DNA of 39,594 nucleotides from a virus. A program made the translations under genes and the position numbers. The DNA is taken from the IMG/VR virus record IMGVR_UViG_3300022821_000048, positions 1 to 39,594 of that record. One strand, written 5' to 3'. Below the pieces are notes generated by a model. That model saw only the letters and a program-made list of their open reading frames with translations, had not been told where the DNA came from and searched no databases. This document shows, piece by piece, positions 14,070 through 21,007 of this stretch (the stretch's first letter is position 1; the number at the start of each line of letters is the position of its first letter).

Positions 14070-14201
14070 ATGAAAGCAAACGAACCAATGAGTTGGACAA
14101 AAAAGCAAACGCAACAATACGGACTATTTTTAGCTGGACTTGGTGCTTTTATTGGCAGTTTAATTACTTATGGATTGATGAAAATTATTCCTTTACTGTA
14201 A
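14070..14201 (+). CDS. Cassette ORF 2, 43-residue membrane protein
   Basis: Begins MKANEPMSWTKKQTQQYG, followed by a hydrophobic helix (LFLAGLGAFIGSLITYGLMK). The ATG lies 10 bases after the GTTATGTGGC core and the TAA ends one base before the inverse core GCCACATAAC. The ORF fills the segment, which supports both the gene and the cassette reading. Function unknown. Confidence 0.65.
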   Translation: MKANEPMSWTKKQTQQYGLFLAGLGAFIGSLITYGLMKIIPLL

Positions 14202-14202
14202 T

Positions 14203-14212
14203 GCCACATAAC
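14203..14212. repeat. Inverse core of the last cassette (truncated attC-like site)
   Basis: GCCACATAAC is the exact reverse complement of the core at 14050-14059. The following bases (TAGTCGCTTGGAGC) look like the left arm of an attC-like site, but no matching right arm is found before the paralogue fragment at 14289. A short hairpin ACTACCT/AGGTGGT follows at about 14251-14271. The right half of this site seems to have been lost. Confidence 0.5.
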
Positions 14213-14288
14213 TAGTCGCTTGGAGCTACAAACATTCCCTAATACAACACACTACCTTTATGTTTAGGTGGTAATTAATCAAACAACC

Positions 14289-14390
14289 ATGATTTTAAAT
14301 AAATTAGGTATCGAGTTTGTTTTGTCAAATGATGCTATAAGAGGATCAGTCACGGGAAACTTAATTACCATAACGACTAAGATAAGATAA
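14289..14390 (+). pseudogene. 33-codon 3' fragment paralogous to the 13132-13455 gene
   Basis: Reads MILNKLGIEFVLSNDAIR and on to ITITTKIR. It aligns with the last 30 residues of the 107-residue protein but is diverged, so it is not a recent copy. Only the end of the gene is present; the rest appears to have been replaced by the cassette segment. It ends inside the right copy of the 35-base repeat. An ATG with an A-rich leader means it may still be translated. Confidence 0.55.
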
Positions 14391-14419
14391 CCCTTCAAGC
14401 TCTGCAAGGTCTTACAGGA
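14385..14419 (+). repeat. 35-base direct repeat, right copy
   Basis: Exact copy of 13450-13484, again covering the last codons and stop of a paralogous gene. Two bases downstream starts an intrinsic terminator, which the left copy lacks. This suggests that the left copy was separated from its terminator by the inserted segment. Confidence 0.95.
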
Positions 14420-14421
14420 CA

Positions 14422-14447
14422 CCCGGTCAGAAATGATCGGGTTTTTT
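14422..14447 (+). terminator. Intrinsic terminator
   Basis: CCCGGTC (14422-14428) pairs with GATCGGG (14435-14441) around the loop AGAAAT (one G.T pair), followed by six T residues. It ends the unit upstream of the ParB-like gene. Confidence 0.85.
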
Positions 14448-14463
14448 AATGTGAAAAAATGTT

Positions 14464-14471
14464 TATCTTTG
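14464..14471 (+). promoter_or_regulatory. Consensus -7 promoter box four bases from a start codon
   Basis: TATCTTTG matches the Bacteroidota -7 box TAnnTTTG exactly. The upstream position expected for the -33 box falls in the T-run of the terminator. Only four bases separate the box from the ATG at 14476, so the transcript would have almost no leader. Confidence 0.6.
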
Positions 14472-14475
14472 AACT

Positions 14476-15072
14476 ATGAGCAAAATATCGGATTTAATAT
14501 TTGACGATAAGAATTTCAATAAAGGTACTGCATCGGGTAAAAACTTGATGCAAAAATCTTTAAGTAAATTCGGGGCAGGTCGTAGTGTATTGGTAGACAA
14601 GTCGAATAATATTATTGCAGGAAATAAAACCGTTGAGAACTTTAAAGAATTAGGGTATAATAAAATAAATATTATTGACTCTGATAAAGATACGTTGGTA
14701 GTTGTTAGACGTAACGATATTGATTTAGATACACCCGAAGGCAGGGAATTCGCCTTGGCAGACAACCAAACAGCAAAAGTTAACATTGATTTTGATTTTG
14801 ATATACTGGGGGAGGAACTTGAAGAAGGTACTTTGGAGGAGTGGGGTTTAGAAAATGAAACACAAGTTGATTATTCTTTATTAGACGCTGATAGCGATAT
14901 TGACAACCAAATTAATGAAATGACTAATGGTGTTAAAAAAGGAGTTCAAATAGAATTTGAACCCGAACATTATGAAGAAGCGTACTCACTTGTAAAGTTT
15001 TGGCGTGATCAAGATGCTTATGTAGGTAAAATGATATTGGATTTTTTGAAAGCTGAAAAAAATAATATATGA
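14476..15072 (+). CDS. ParB/Srx-like domain protein
   Basis: A 198-residue protein. The N-terminal part NFNKGTASGKNLMQKSL, RSVLVDKSNNIIAGNKT (the box around residues 46-51) and ALADNQTAKV (about 94-102) match phage ParB-like nuclease-fold proteins, which are commonly fused to or followed by DNA methylases. The C-terminal part is acidic (EELEEGTLEEWGLE). It overlaps the FkbM methyltransferase start by four bases. Its role may be to guide or regulate modification of phage DNA; that is inferred from the neighbours. Confidence 0.75.
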   Translation: MSKISDLIFDDKNFNKGTASGKNLMQKSLSKFGAGRSVLVDKSNNIIAGNKTVENFKELGYNKINIIDSDKDTLVVVRRNDIDLDTPEGREFALADNQTAKVNIDFDFDILGEELEEGTLEEWGLENETQVDYSLLDADSDIDNQINEMTNGVKKGVQIEFEPEHYEEAYSLVKFWRDQDAYVGKMILDFLKAEKNNI

Positions 15073-15761
15073 TGCAATCAGAAATTAAAGGAATCAAATT
15101 CTATCATCGAGAAAATACTAGCGATTTAAAAACATTCGAAGAAGTTATCGGAAAAGATGTTTATCGTAAAAAAGGGATGACAATTGAAAAAGGCGAAACT
15201 TGGATTGATTGTGGAGGGAATGTAGGAGCATTCACTTTATTGGCGTGTAGTTTAGGTGCAAATGTAATTGTCTATGAGCCTGACCCAAACAACTGCAAAA
15301 TGATTGAAAAGAATCTAAAATTAAACGGGTTTACTGCTGAAATTAAAAACGTTGCTTTGGTTCATAACGATAGTAAACAAGCGAATTTATATGTAGGTAA
15401 CAATGGAAATGTATGGCGAAATTCATTATTTAAAAACTGGAATGGCAAAGGTATAAAGGTAGATTGTGTTAAATTTGACGAAGTAATCCCTGACGGTGTT
15501 TGTATTAAAATTGATATTGAAGGTGCTGAAATGCCAATTCTAGAAAAAACAAATAAGAAGTTTAAAAAAATGGTTTTTGAGTGGAGTTTTGATATTGATG
15601 ACTCTTTATTTAGGTTCTGGAATATAATTGAAAAATTAGAAAAAATTTATAAAATAGCAAGTATTGGAAATACCGCAAAGTTCATAAGTAGAGATTATGA
15701 TACTTGGCAAAAGTCTTGGTTTCCAGCTTGCACAAACGTTTTTTGTTATGAAAAGAATTGA
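15069..15761 (+). CDS. FkbM-family SAM-dependent methyltransferase
   Basis: A 230-residue class I methyltransferase: IDCGGNVGAFTLLA (about 46-59) is the SAM-binding loop, VIVYEPDPNN (67-76) holds the acidic residue that binds the ribose, and CIKIDIEGAEMPILE (145-159) is the hallmark of the FkbM family. Family members methylate oxygen or nitrogen on sugars, lipids or other small groups. Here it lies between a ParB-like gene and a dioxygenase gene, which raises the possibility that the substrate is modified DNA. It overlaps the next gene by 14 bases. Confidence 0.8.
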   Translation: MMQSEIKGIKFYHRENTSDLKTFEEVIGKDVYRKKGMTIEKGETWIDCGGNVGAFTLLACSLGANVIVYEPDPNNCKMIEKNLKLNGFTAEIKNVALVHNDSKQANLYVGNNGNVWRNSLFKNWNGKGIKVDCVKFDEVIPDGVCIKIDIEGAEMPILEKTNKKFKKMVFEWSFDIDDSLFRFWNIIEKLEKIYKIASIGNTAKFISRDYDTWQKSWFPACTNVFCYEKN

Positions 15762-16533
15762 TTTAATAAAAGTAGAGCACGATACTAAAGTAGGGCAAGA
15801 GTGTCCGTACATCGAGCCTAACATTTTAGAGGATTGCATTTTTTATGAAGATGGTGTTCCGATTGGGTTTTACATTAAACATATGCCTGAGAAGATGTGT
15901 AAGCTGGCGGACTTAGCGAATGCCGAGTTTAATAGCAAAAGAGTGCCAAAAGAAGGTAGAGTTGGCTTATCTGGTGAGGGTAGCGTTTTGGGTAGAAAAA
16001 CAAGACCATTATTTGAAGGTATGTCAACAATATTAGGCTCTGTAACGGCAAAGCCTCATTTAGGCAGACCTTGGCAAAACATCGCTTCAACACACTCTTT
16101 AAAAAAATCGCAACCGTTTATCAAAGCAATGCTACTTTTAGCAAAAGAAAGCGAAGCACTTATAAAGGAAATACTGCCAGAGCAATACGAAGCACAAAAA
16201 AAACTATTTGAGCAAGTAAATAATAAATGGAAGTTTGGCAACCTTTGGACAAGCTCAATTTCTAATTATAATATATCAGCACCATTCCATAGGGATATAG
16301 GTAATATAGTAGGGGCGGTGAATGTTATTATCACAAAACGATTAAATGCCAAAGGTGGCAATTTACACCTCCCTGATTATGGGGCAACGATGGATAGCGC
16401 AAATAACTCTATCTTAGTTTATCCAGTTTGGAAAAACATTCACGGTGTAACACCTATAATGCCAACAAAAGATGGAGGGTTTAGAAATAGTTTAATATTT
16501 TACCCTTTAAAAGCGTTTGTAGGCTTAAAATAA
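15748..16533 (+). CDS. 2-oxoglutarate/Fe(II) dioxygenase, TET/JBP-like
   Basis: A 261-residue protein from the ATG at 15748. The iron-binding HxD (H181, D183 in PFHRDIGN), the distal His (H232 in NIHGVTP) and the 2-oxoglutarate-binding Arg (R246 in GFRNSL) are all in order and spacing for this superfamily, and GGNLHLPDYG resembles the GGxLxLP segment of TET/JBP enzymes. Those enzymes hydroxylate the methyl group of thymine or 5-methylcytosine in DNA. An upstream start at 15697 would overlap the methyltransferase more and is less likely. The DNA substrate is inferred, not shown. Confidence 0.65.
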   Translation: MKRIDLIKVEHDTKVGQECPYIEPNILEDCIFYEDGVPIGFYIKHMPEKMCKLADLANAEFNSKRVPKEGRVGLSGEGSVLGRKTRPLFEGMSTILGSVTAKPHLGRPWQNIASTHSLKKSQPFIKAMLLLAKESEALIKEILPEQYEAQKKLFEQVNNKWKFGNLWTSSISNYNISAPFHRDIGNIVGAVNVIITKRLNAKGGNLHLPDYGATMDSANNSILVYPVWKNIHGVTPIMPTKDGGFRNSLIFYPLKAFVGLK

Positions 16534-16559
16534 AACGGTCACAATAACGGTCAATAACC

Positions 16560-16931
16560 ATGGGCAAAGAACATTTACTAAAAGGTCACGCACCCACTCA
16601 ATTTCCTTTACAAGACCCTACAAAAGGTGGTCGCCCCGTATCTATCCGCAACCAATTAAAAGACCTATTGGAAGCAGAGGGAAATGTAACGATGCCAGCA
16701 AATCAGGTGGTAAAGATTAACGATGACGGGAGCGTAATTTTAAAACTACCTACCCAAATGCAGTTAGCAATGAAGTTGAGCAGTTGGGCGATGTCAAAAC
16801 GTGGCAATGATTCGTTAAAAGCTATTCAAATGATTATGGAACAGGTAGACGGGAAACTAAAGCAGGATATTGGAGTTTCTGGCGAAATGAGTCTAATTTG
16901 GAATGAGATCAAAAAATACGAAACTAAATAA
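16560..16931 (+). CDS. Putative terminase small subunit
   Basis: A 123-residue protein with a basic N-terminal segment (TKGGRPVSIRNQLKDLLE) and a helical C-terminal half. It immediately precedes, with a TAATG overlap, the large terminase gene. Size and location fit the small subunit, which recognises phage DNA for packaging. The sequence alone is not decisive. Confidence 0.65.
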   Translation: MGKEHLLKGHAPTQFPLQDPTKGGRPVSIRNQLKDLLEAEGNVTMPANQVVKINDDGSVILKLPTQMQLAMKLSSWAMSKRGNDSLKAIQMIMEQVDGKLKQDIGVSGEMSLIWNEIKKYETK

Positions 16932-18244
16932 TGGAACTTTCCATAAAGCAGACCATAGCTTTAGATTATTTAGAGGATGATATTACAAAAGAGCTTGAAT
17001 TTGGTGGAGGTGCAGGTGGAGGAAAGTCAGCTTTAGGATGCTATTGGCAGATTAAACGAAGATTACAATATCCCGGCACAAGAGGATTGATTGGCAGGGC
17101 ATCTTTAAAAACATTAAAGGACACGACATTAAACACTTTCTTTCAGGTTGCATCCATGCAAGGGCTAAAAGCTATCAATCATTTTAATTACAATCAACAA
17201 TCAAATATTATAAAATGGTTTAATGGAAGTGAAACCTTGTTAAAAGATTTATTTCTTTACCCATCAGACCCAAACTTTGACGAATTGGGATCGCTTGAAA
17301 TTACAGATGCTTTCATTGATGAAAATAACCAGATAGTTGAAAAGGCTTGGAATATTGTAAAATCTCGTATTAGATACAAATTAGACGATTTTGGATTAAT
17401 TCCTAAAATGATGGGGTCTTGCAACCCTTCAAAAAATTGGGTTTATAATCGTTATTACAAACCATTTAGAGATGGAACACTCCCAGAGGATAAGAAATTC
17501 GTACAGGCTTTAATTTCAGATAATCCGTATATCTCGAAGCATTACAGAGATAATTTATTAGGGTTAGATAAAAACTCAATCGAAAGGCTTTTGTATGGTA
17601 ATTGGGAGTATGATGACGACCCTTCATCTTTAATACCGATTAACAAAATTTACGATTGCTTTAGCAATGAATTTGTAGACGATGGTGAAATGTACTTATC
17701 TGCTGATATTGCACGATTTGGCAGAGATAAAACAGTTATTGGTATATGGAGCGGATTCAGGCTAATTAAAATAATTACCATCGACAGAAACAAAGTAACC
17801 GAGGCAGCTGATCGTATAAAATTATTGTGCAGAGAGTTTTCAATTCCAATTAGGAACGTAATTATTGATGATGATGGAGTTGGTGGAGGTGTAACGGATA
17901 TACTTTCCGGGTCTGTTGGGTTTGTAAATAATTCAAAACCTATCGAAAATTCACAGTCAGGAGAAATTGAAAACTACAATAATTTAAAATCACAGTGCTA
18001 TTTTAAGTTAGCAAATCAGATAAATTGTTCAAATTTGTATATTGCCGAAAATGAATATAGGGATTTGATTGTTCAGGAATTGGAGCAGGTCAAGCAATAT
18101 AACCAGGATAAGGATGGCAAAAAACAAGTATTACCAAAGGATAAGGTCAAAGAATTAATAGGAAGATCTCCGGATTTCTCAGATATGATTATGATGCGTA
18201 TGTGGTTTGCTTTGGGTAAGAGATTTGAATTTGCAATAAAATAA
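16931..18244 (+). CDS. Terminase large subunit
   Basis: A 437-residue packaging motor. Walker A is GGGAGGGKS (25-33), Walker B is ITDAFIDE ending D130/E131, and the nuclease domain shows LSADIARFGRDKT from about residue 256, with a further acidic cluster IIDDDGVGGG. It translocates and cuts phage DNA at the portal. Length and layout are normal for siphoviruses. Confidence 0.93.
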   Translation: MELSIKQTIALDYLEDDITKELEFGGGAGGGKSALGCYWQIKRRLQYPGTRGLIGRASLKTLKDTTLNTFFQVASMQGLKAINHFNYNQQSNIIKWFNGSETLLKDLFLYPSDPNFDELGSLEITDAFIDENNQIVEKAWNIVKSRIRYKLDDFGLIPKMMGSCNPSKNWVYNRYYKPFRDGTLPEDKKFVQALISDNPYISKHYRDNLLGLDKNSIERLLYGNWEYDDDPSSLIPINKIYDCFSNEFVDDGEMYLSADIARFGRDKTVIGIWSGFRLIKIITIDRNKVTEAADRIKLLCREFSIPIRNVIIDDDGVGGGVTDILSGSVGFVNNSKPIENSQSGEIENYNNLKSQCYFKLANQINCSNLYIAENEYRDLIVQELEQVKQYNQDKDGKKQVLPKDKVKELIGRSPDFSDMIMMRMWFALGKRFEFAIK

Positions 18245-18257
18245 TTACATTTACACA

Positions 18258-18422
18258 ATGAAAACAACTGCATACGAAGTTTTAATTATATTTGCAATAG
18301 GTTTTTTACTATTTTCGTTTATTGCAGGGAGTATAGATGCTATCAAATGGGGCGTTATATTGCGCTCAATCTACATTTTAGTATGTTCGGCTGTTTTTTT
18401 AATTAATAAGAGATATGGCTAA
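18258..18422 (+). CDS. 54-residue two-span membrane protein
   Basis: Starts at the ATG at 18258, 14 bases after terminase, with its stop in a TAATG overlap with the portal gene. Two hydrophobic helices (VLIIFAIGFLLFSFIAG and ILRSIYILVCSAVFLI) flank a short polar loop. It sits between terminase and portal, an unusual place for a membrane protein; a role in superinfection exclusion or membrane-linked assembly is possible. Confidence 0.65.
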   Translation: MKTTAYEVLIIFAIGFLLFSFIAGSIDAIKWGVILRSIYILVCSAVFLINKRYG

Positions 18423-19825
18423 TGTTTAAGGGGTTATCGAAAATTATAGGCAGCTTTCCAGCAGTTGAGAATAATATTCTCAGCCAAATAGCCTATCAGT
18501 ATTTTACCAATAACGATATTGTATGGTATGATAATGCACAAGCCGAGGTATTTGTTAATCGTGGATATAGGCAGAACGCAAATGTTTATGCTATAATCCG
18601 AAAGATTGGAGATAAAAACAAAGTAGCTCCTTTGTTAGTTTATACCGAAAAGTCAGGAAAGAATCTTACCACAAAATATAAGCAATATAAATTTTCTGGT
18701 AATTCAGATACACATACGCAATCTATTGCTATGCGGTCAAAGGCTTTAGAGTTTGCAGAAGGTACGGATTTGGGCAGGCTACTAAAACAACCAAACCCGC
18801 ATCAAACATGGTCGGAGTTTATGGATGATGTGTCAGGATTCTATAATACGTGCGGTGAGGCGTTCATTTATGGTGTAGGGCCCGGAGAAGATTCAAAGAA
18901 CTTCGGAAAATATACAGAGCTTTATGCAATGCCCTCTCACTTAGTTACAATCGTAGCTGGGGATATAATGAATCCAGTCAAAGGTTATAAGCTACGAATT
19001 GGCGATGTGACTAAAGAGATTGCAGCAAGGGATGTTTGCCATATTAAAATGTTTAACCCTTATTGGACTGTCACAGGAGATCAGCTAAGAGGTCAAAGCC
19101 CATTGCTTGCAGGATTAAAGTATTTGAAACGTAATGATGTAGGTTTATATTCATCTTCAAAGCTATTAGAAAACAGAGGTGCCGAAACAATCGTCAGTCC
19201 GAATCATCCCGATTCAAAGTATTGGTTAAATCCGTCACAGGTATCTGCAACCGAACAAGCATTGGGCGAAAAGATTAACGGCCCTGCAAATAAAGGTAAA
19301 ACCGTAGTTTCTGGCATGCCGTTACAGGCGATTCAATTAGGTTTAAGCCCTCAAGCCTTGCAGATCATTGAGTCAATGAATGACGATGTAACTACATTAT
19401 GTTCACTTTGGGGGATAGACCCAATATTATTAGGTCGCGGTACGGGCACCTATTCCAATCAGGAGCAGGCACGTAAAGCATTAGTAACTGATATTACTAT
19501 CCCGTTCCTGAACATGATTGAGCAGAAATTAATGCAATGGTTAGTACCTGCCTATTCAAAATCAGATAAAGTAGATTACGTTGTTGACTTTGATACGACT
19601 GTATATCCTGAATTACAATCTGATATGAAGCTAATTAAAGAAGTTTACTTAGATTCTCAGGTATTGACAACGGATGAAAAGCGTTTAATGATCAACTTTG
19701 ACGAGGATGGCAGCCCTGAAGCTAAAGTCATTTTAGTTGATGCAGGAAAAATTCCTTTATCAGATGCAGCAAGTGCATTACCAGACGATGGATCAGCAAA
19801 AGACCTCTTTGGAGATTATCGCTAA
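18422..19825 (+). CDS. Portal protein (HK97-type)
   Basis: A 467-residue protein located right after terminase. Features include YRQNANVYAIIRKIGDKNKV near the N-terminus, QTWSEFMDDVSGFYNTCGEA, and the later WGIDPILLGRGTGTYSNQEQ, common in phage portals where the stem contacts DNA. It forms the dodecameric ring at one vertex and is the docking site for the packaging motor. Confidence 0.88.
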   Translation: MFKGLSKIIGSFPAVENNILSQIAYQYFTNNDIVWYDNAQAEVFVNRGYRQNANVYAIIRKIGDKNKVAPLLVYTEKSGKNLTTKYKQYKFSGNSDTHTQSIAMRSKALEFAEGTDLGRLLKQPNPHQTWSEFMDDVSGFYNTCGEAFIYGVGPGEDSKNFGKYTELYAMPSHLVTIVAGDIMNPVKGYKLRIGDVTKEIAARDVCHIKMFNPYWTVTGDQLRGQSPLLAGLKYLKRNDVGLYSSSKLLENRGAETIVSPNHPDSKYWLNPSQVSATEQALGEKINGPANKGKTVVSGMPLQAIQLGLSPQALQIIESMNDDVTTLCSLWGIDPILLGRGTGTYSNQEQARKALVTDITIPFLNMIEQKLMQWLVPAYSKSDKVDYVVDFDTTVYPELQSDMKLIKEVYLDSQVLTTDEKRLMINFDEDGSPEAKVILVDAGKIPLSDAASALPDDGSAKDLFGDYR

Positions 19826-19952
19826 TGAGCGTTATCCAATCCCTGCAAAGTGTTGCGCAATTCGATTAAGGCAGATACTTGCTAAAAGAAAATTACTCAT
19901 AGAACGACTTCAAAATGACAGACAGACAGATAGCGAGATTATACCAGCGTGA
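19788..19952 (+). CDS. 54-residue basic hypothetical protein
   Basis: Begins MDQQKTSLEIIANERYPIPA and continues as a basic helix (RLRQILAKRKLLIERLQ). It overlaps the portal end and the start of the Mu F-like gene by 38 bases each and fills the gap between them. The overlaps are longer than usual here, so it could be spurious, but the amino acid pattern looks coding. Confidence 0.45.
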   Translation: MDQQKTSLEIIANERYPIPAKCCAIRLRQILAKRKLLIERLQNDRQTDSEIIPA

Positions 19953-20697
19953 TCTTAATCGCTATCTGAAATTTGCTTATCGTGAATTTTATAAAGCATT
20001 ACGAGAACAAGTCACTCCATCCATAGAAAACCCATTTGCACAGGTATCTGCCGAACCAATGACACGAGCTTATAATCGTGTATATGAATATGCAGGCGTA
20101 GATCAAGCGAAAAAAGAATATGCACGTATTAAGAAACAGGAAGGAACAAAAGTAGAGCTACAATTACTATTAGCTACTTGGCGGCTTTGGATGAATGAGT
20201 ATGTAGTGAACAACTTAGCTACTATGATTACTCAGGTTAGCGATAACACCCAAAGCGCAATTAATAGAGCTTTACAGGATGCTTTAGATGCAGGGGATAG
20301 TCAAAAGCAAACGGCTGCAAGGATATACCGTTACACGCTTGGCGAAATTGGCAGAGTACGCTCCCGATTGATAGGCAGAACGGAAGTTACCAGAGCAACT
20401 AATGTTGGTAAGCGCAGGTCAGCAGATGACTACGGTAAATTGAATACAGGAATAGCCATGTATAAAAAATGGATTCATGTCCCACAAAAAGAAAATCGAG
20501 ATACTCATGTAACCGAGGGCAATAAGCCTCCGATACCGATAGATGACGATTTTCAGGTACTGAGTCAGGAAACAGGAGGGGTTACGCTAATGGCACAGCC
20601 GGGAGATCCGACGGCAGGGGCAGCACAGACTTGTAATTGCGGGTGTACAGTTATTTATATGTCTGAAAGATTTGCAAGAAGGAATTATAAAATGTAG
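19915..20697 (+). CDS. Mu F-like/SPP1 gp7-like minor head protein
   Basis: A 260-residue protein. The C-terminal half has IGRTEVTRATNVGKRRSADD, KKWIHVPQKENRDTHVTEGN and CNCGCTVIY, the conserved pattern of the phage Mu protein F/SPP1 gp7 family. These proteins bind the portal and help head assembly or DNA ejection. It is the last gene before a strong terminator. Confidence 0.85.
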   Translation: MTDRQIARLYQRDLNRYLKFAYREFYKALREQVTPSIENPFAQVSAEPMTRAYNRVYEYAGVDQAKKEYARIKKQEGTKVELQLLLATWRLWMNEYVVNNLATMITQVSDNTQSAINRALQDALDAGDSQKQTAARIYRYTLGEIGRVRSRLIGRTEVTRATNVGKRRSADDYGKLNTGIAMYKKWIHVPQKENRDTHVTEGNKPPIPIDDDFQVLSQETGGVTLMAQPGDPTAGAAQTCNCGCTVIYMSERFARRNYKM

Positions 20698-20733
20698 ATT
20701 AGTACTTTCATAATTTTAGTTTTAGAGTTTGAG

Positions 20734-20765
20734 AGTAGGCCGTCGGGAGATAGCCTACTTTTTTT
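20734..20765 (+). terminator. Intrinsic terminator
   Basis: AGTAGGC (20734-20740) pairs perfectly with GCCTACT (20753-20759) around a 12-base loop, followed by a T-tract. It closes the packaging/portal unit and isolates the sugar module that follows. Confidence 0.9.
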
Positions 20766-20803
20766 GTTTTATATATTGTGAGATTTAATAGTACTTTAGT
20801 AGA

Positions 20804-21001
20804 ATGAAAAGAATCACAGTCATAATGCCCGATGAGATTTACGATAAGATTGTAAACCTTTGCGAGCAAGAAAAACGTAAAAAGTCCCAAATGGCAGTCT
20901 TACTGATTGAGGGAGGATTGCAGTTGGCAGGAAATCGGAATACACAAGGTACTTTGATAGATAAATTAAAGATTCTTGAAGTTAAATACCCAAACGTATA
21001 A
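20804..21001 (+). CDS. Ribbon-helix-helix (CopG/Arc-like) protein
   Basis: A 65-residue protein. The N-terminal ITVIMPDEIYDKIVNLCEQ, followed by KRKKSQMAVLLIEGGLQ, is a typical ribbon-helix-helix DNA-binding fold. It is encoded six bases before the big glycosyltransferase gene and likely regulates the sugar module or itself. Confidence 0.7.
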   Translation: MKRITVIMPDEIYDKIVNLCEQEKRKKSQMAVLLIEGGLQLAGNRNTQGTLIDKLKILEVKYPNV

Positions 21002-21007
21002 AAACAA

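Larger units (their letters stand above)
13485..14276 (+). mobile_element. Integron-like gene cassette array without integrase
   Basis: Three segments begin with GTT plus a core and end with the exact reverse complement before AAC: GTTACCAAA...TTTGGTAAC (13561/13581), GTTATAGGTA...TACCTATAAC (13671/13932) and GTTATGTGGC...GCCACATAAC (14050/14203). The last two each enclose one ORF that nearly fills the segment. Between them lie long imperfect palindromes like integron attC sites. In integrons the start of a cassette pairs with its own inverse core, as seen here. No tyrosine integrase is found in the window. Alternative: unrelated small inverted-repeat elements. Confidence 0.6.

Noticed and set aside
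14247-14271. ACTACCT/AGGTGGT hairpin as a terminator or right arm of the last attC-like site
   Set aside because: It has one G.T pair, no T-run and no complementarity to the left arm after the inverse core at 14203, so neither call is supported.
19737-19952. 71-codon version of the small gene between portal and Mu F-like gene
   Set aside because: The longer start lies 90 bases inside the portal gene; the ATG at 19788 is the more reasonable start and even that is uncertain.
20763-20799. Promoter before the ribbon-helix-helix gene
   Set aside because: TTTG (20763-20766) and TACTTTAG (20792-20799) are present, but the spacing of 25 bases is too long and the -7 box has a mismatch.
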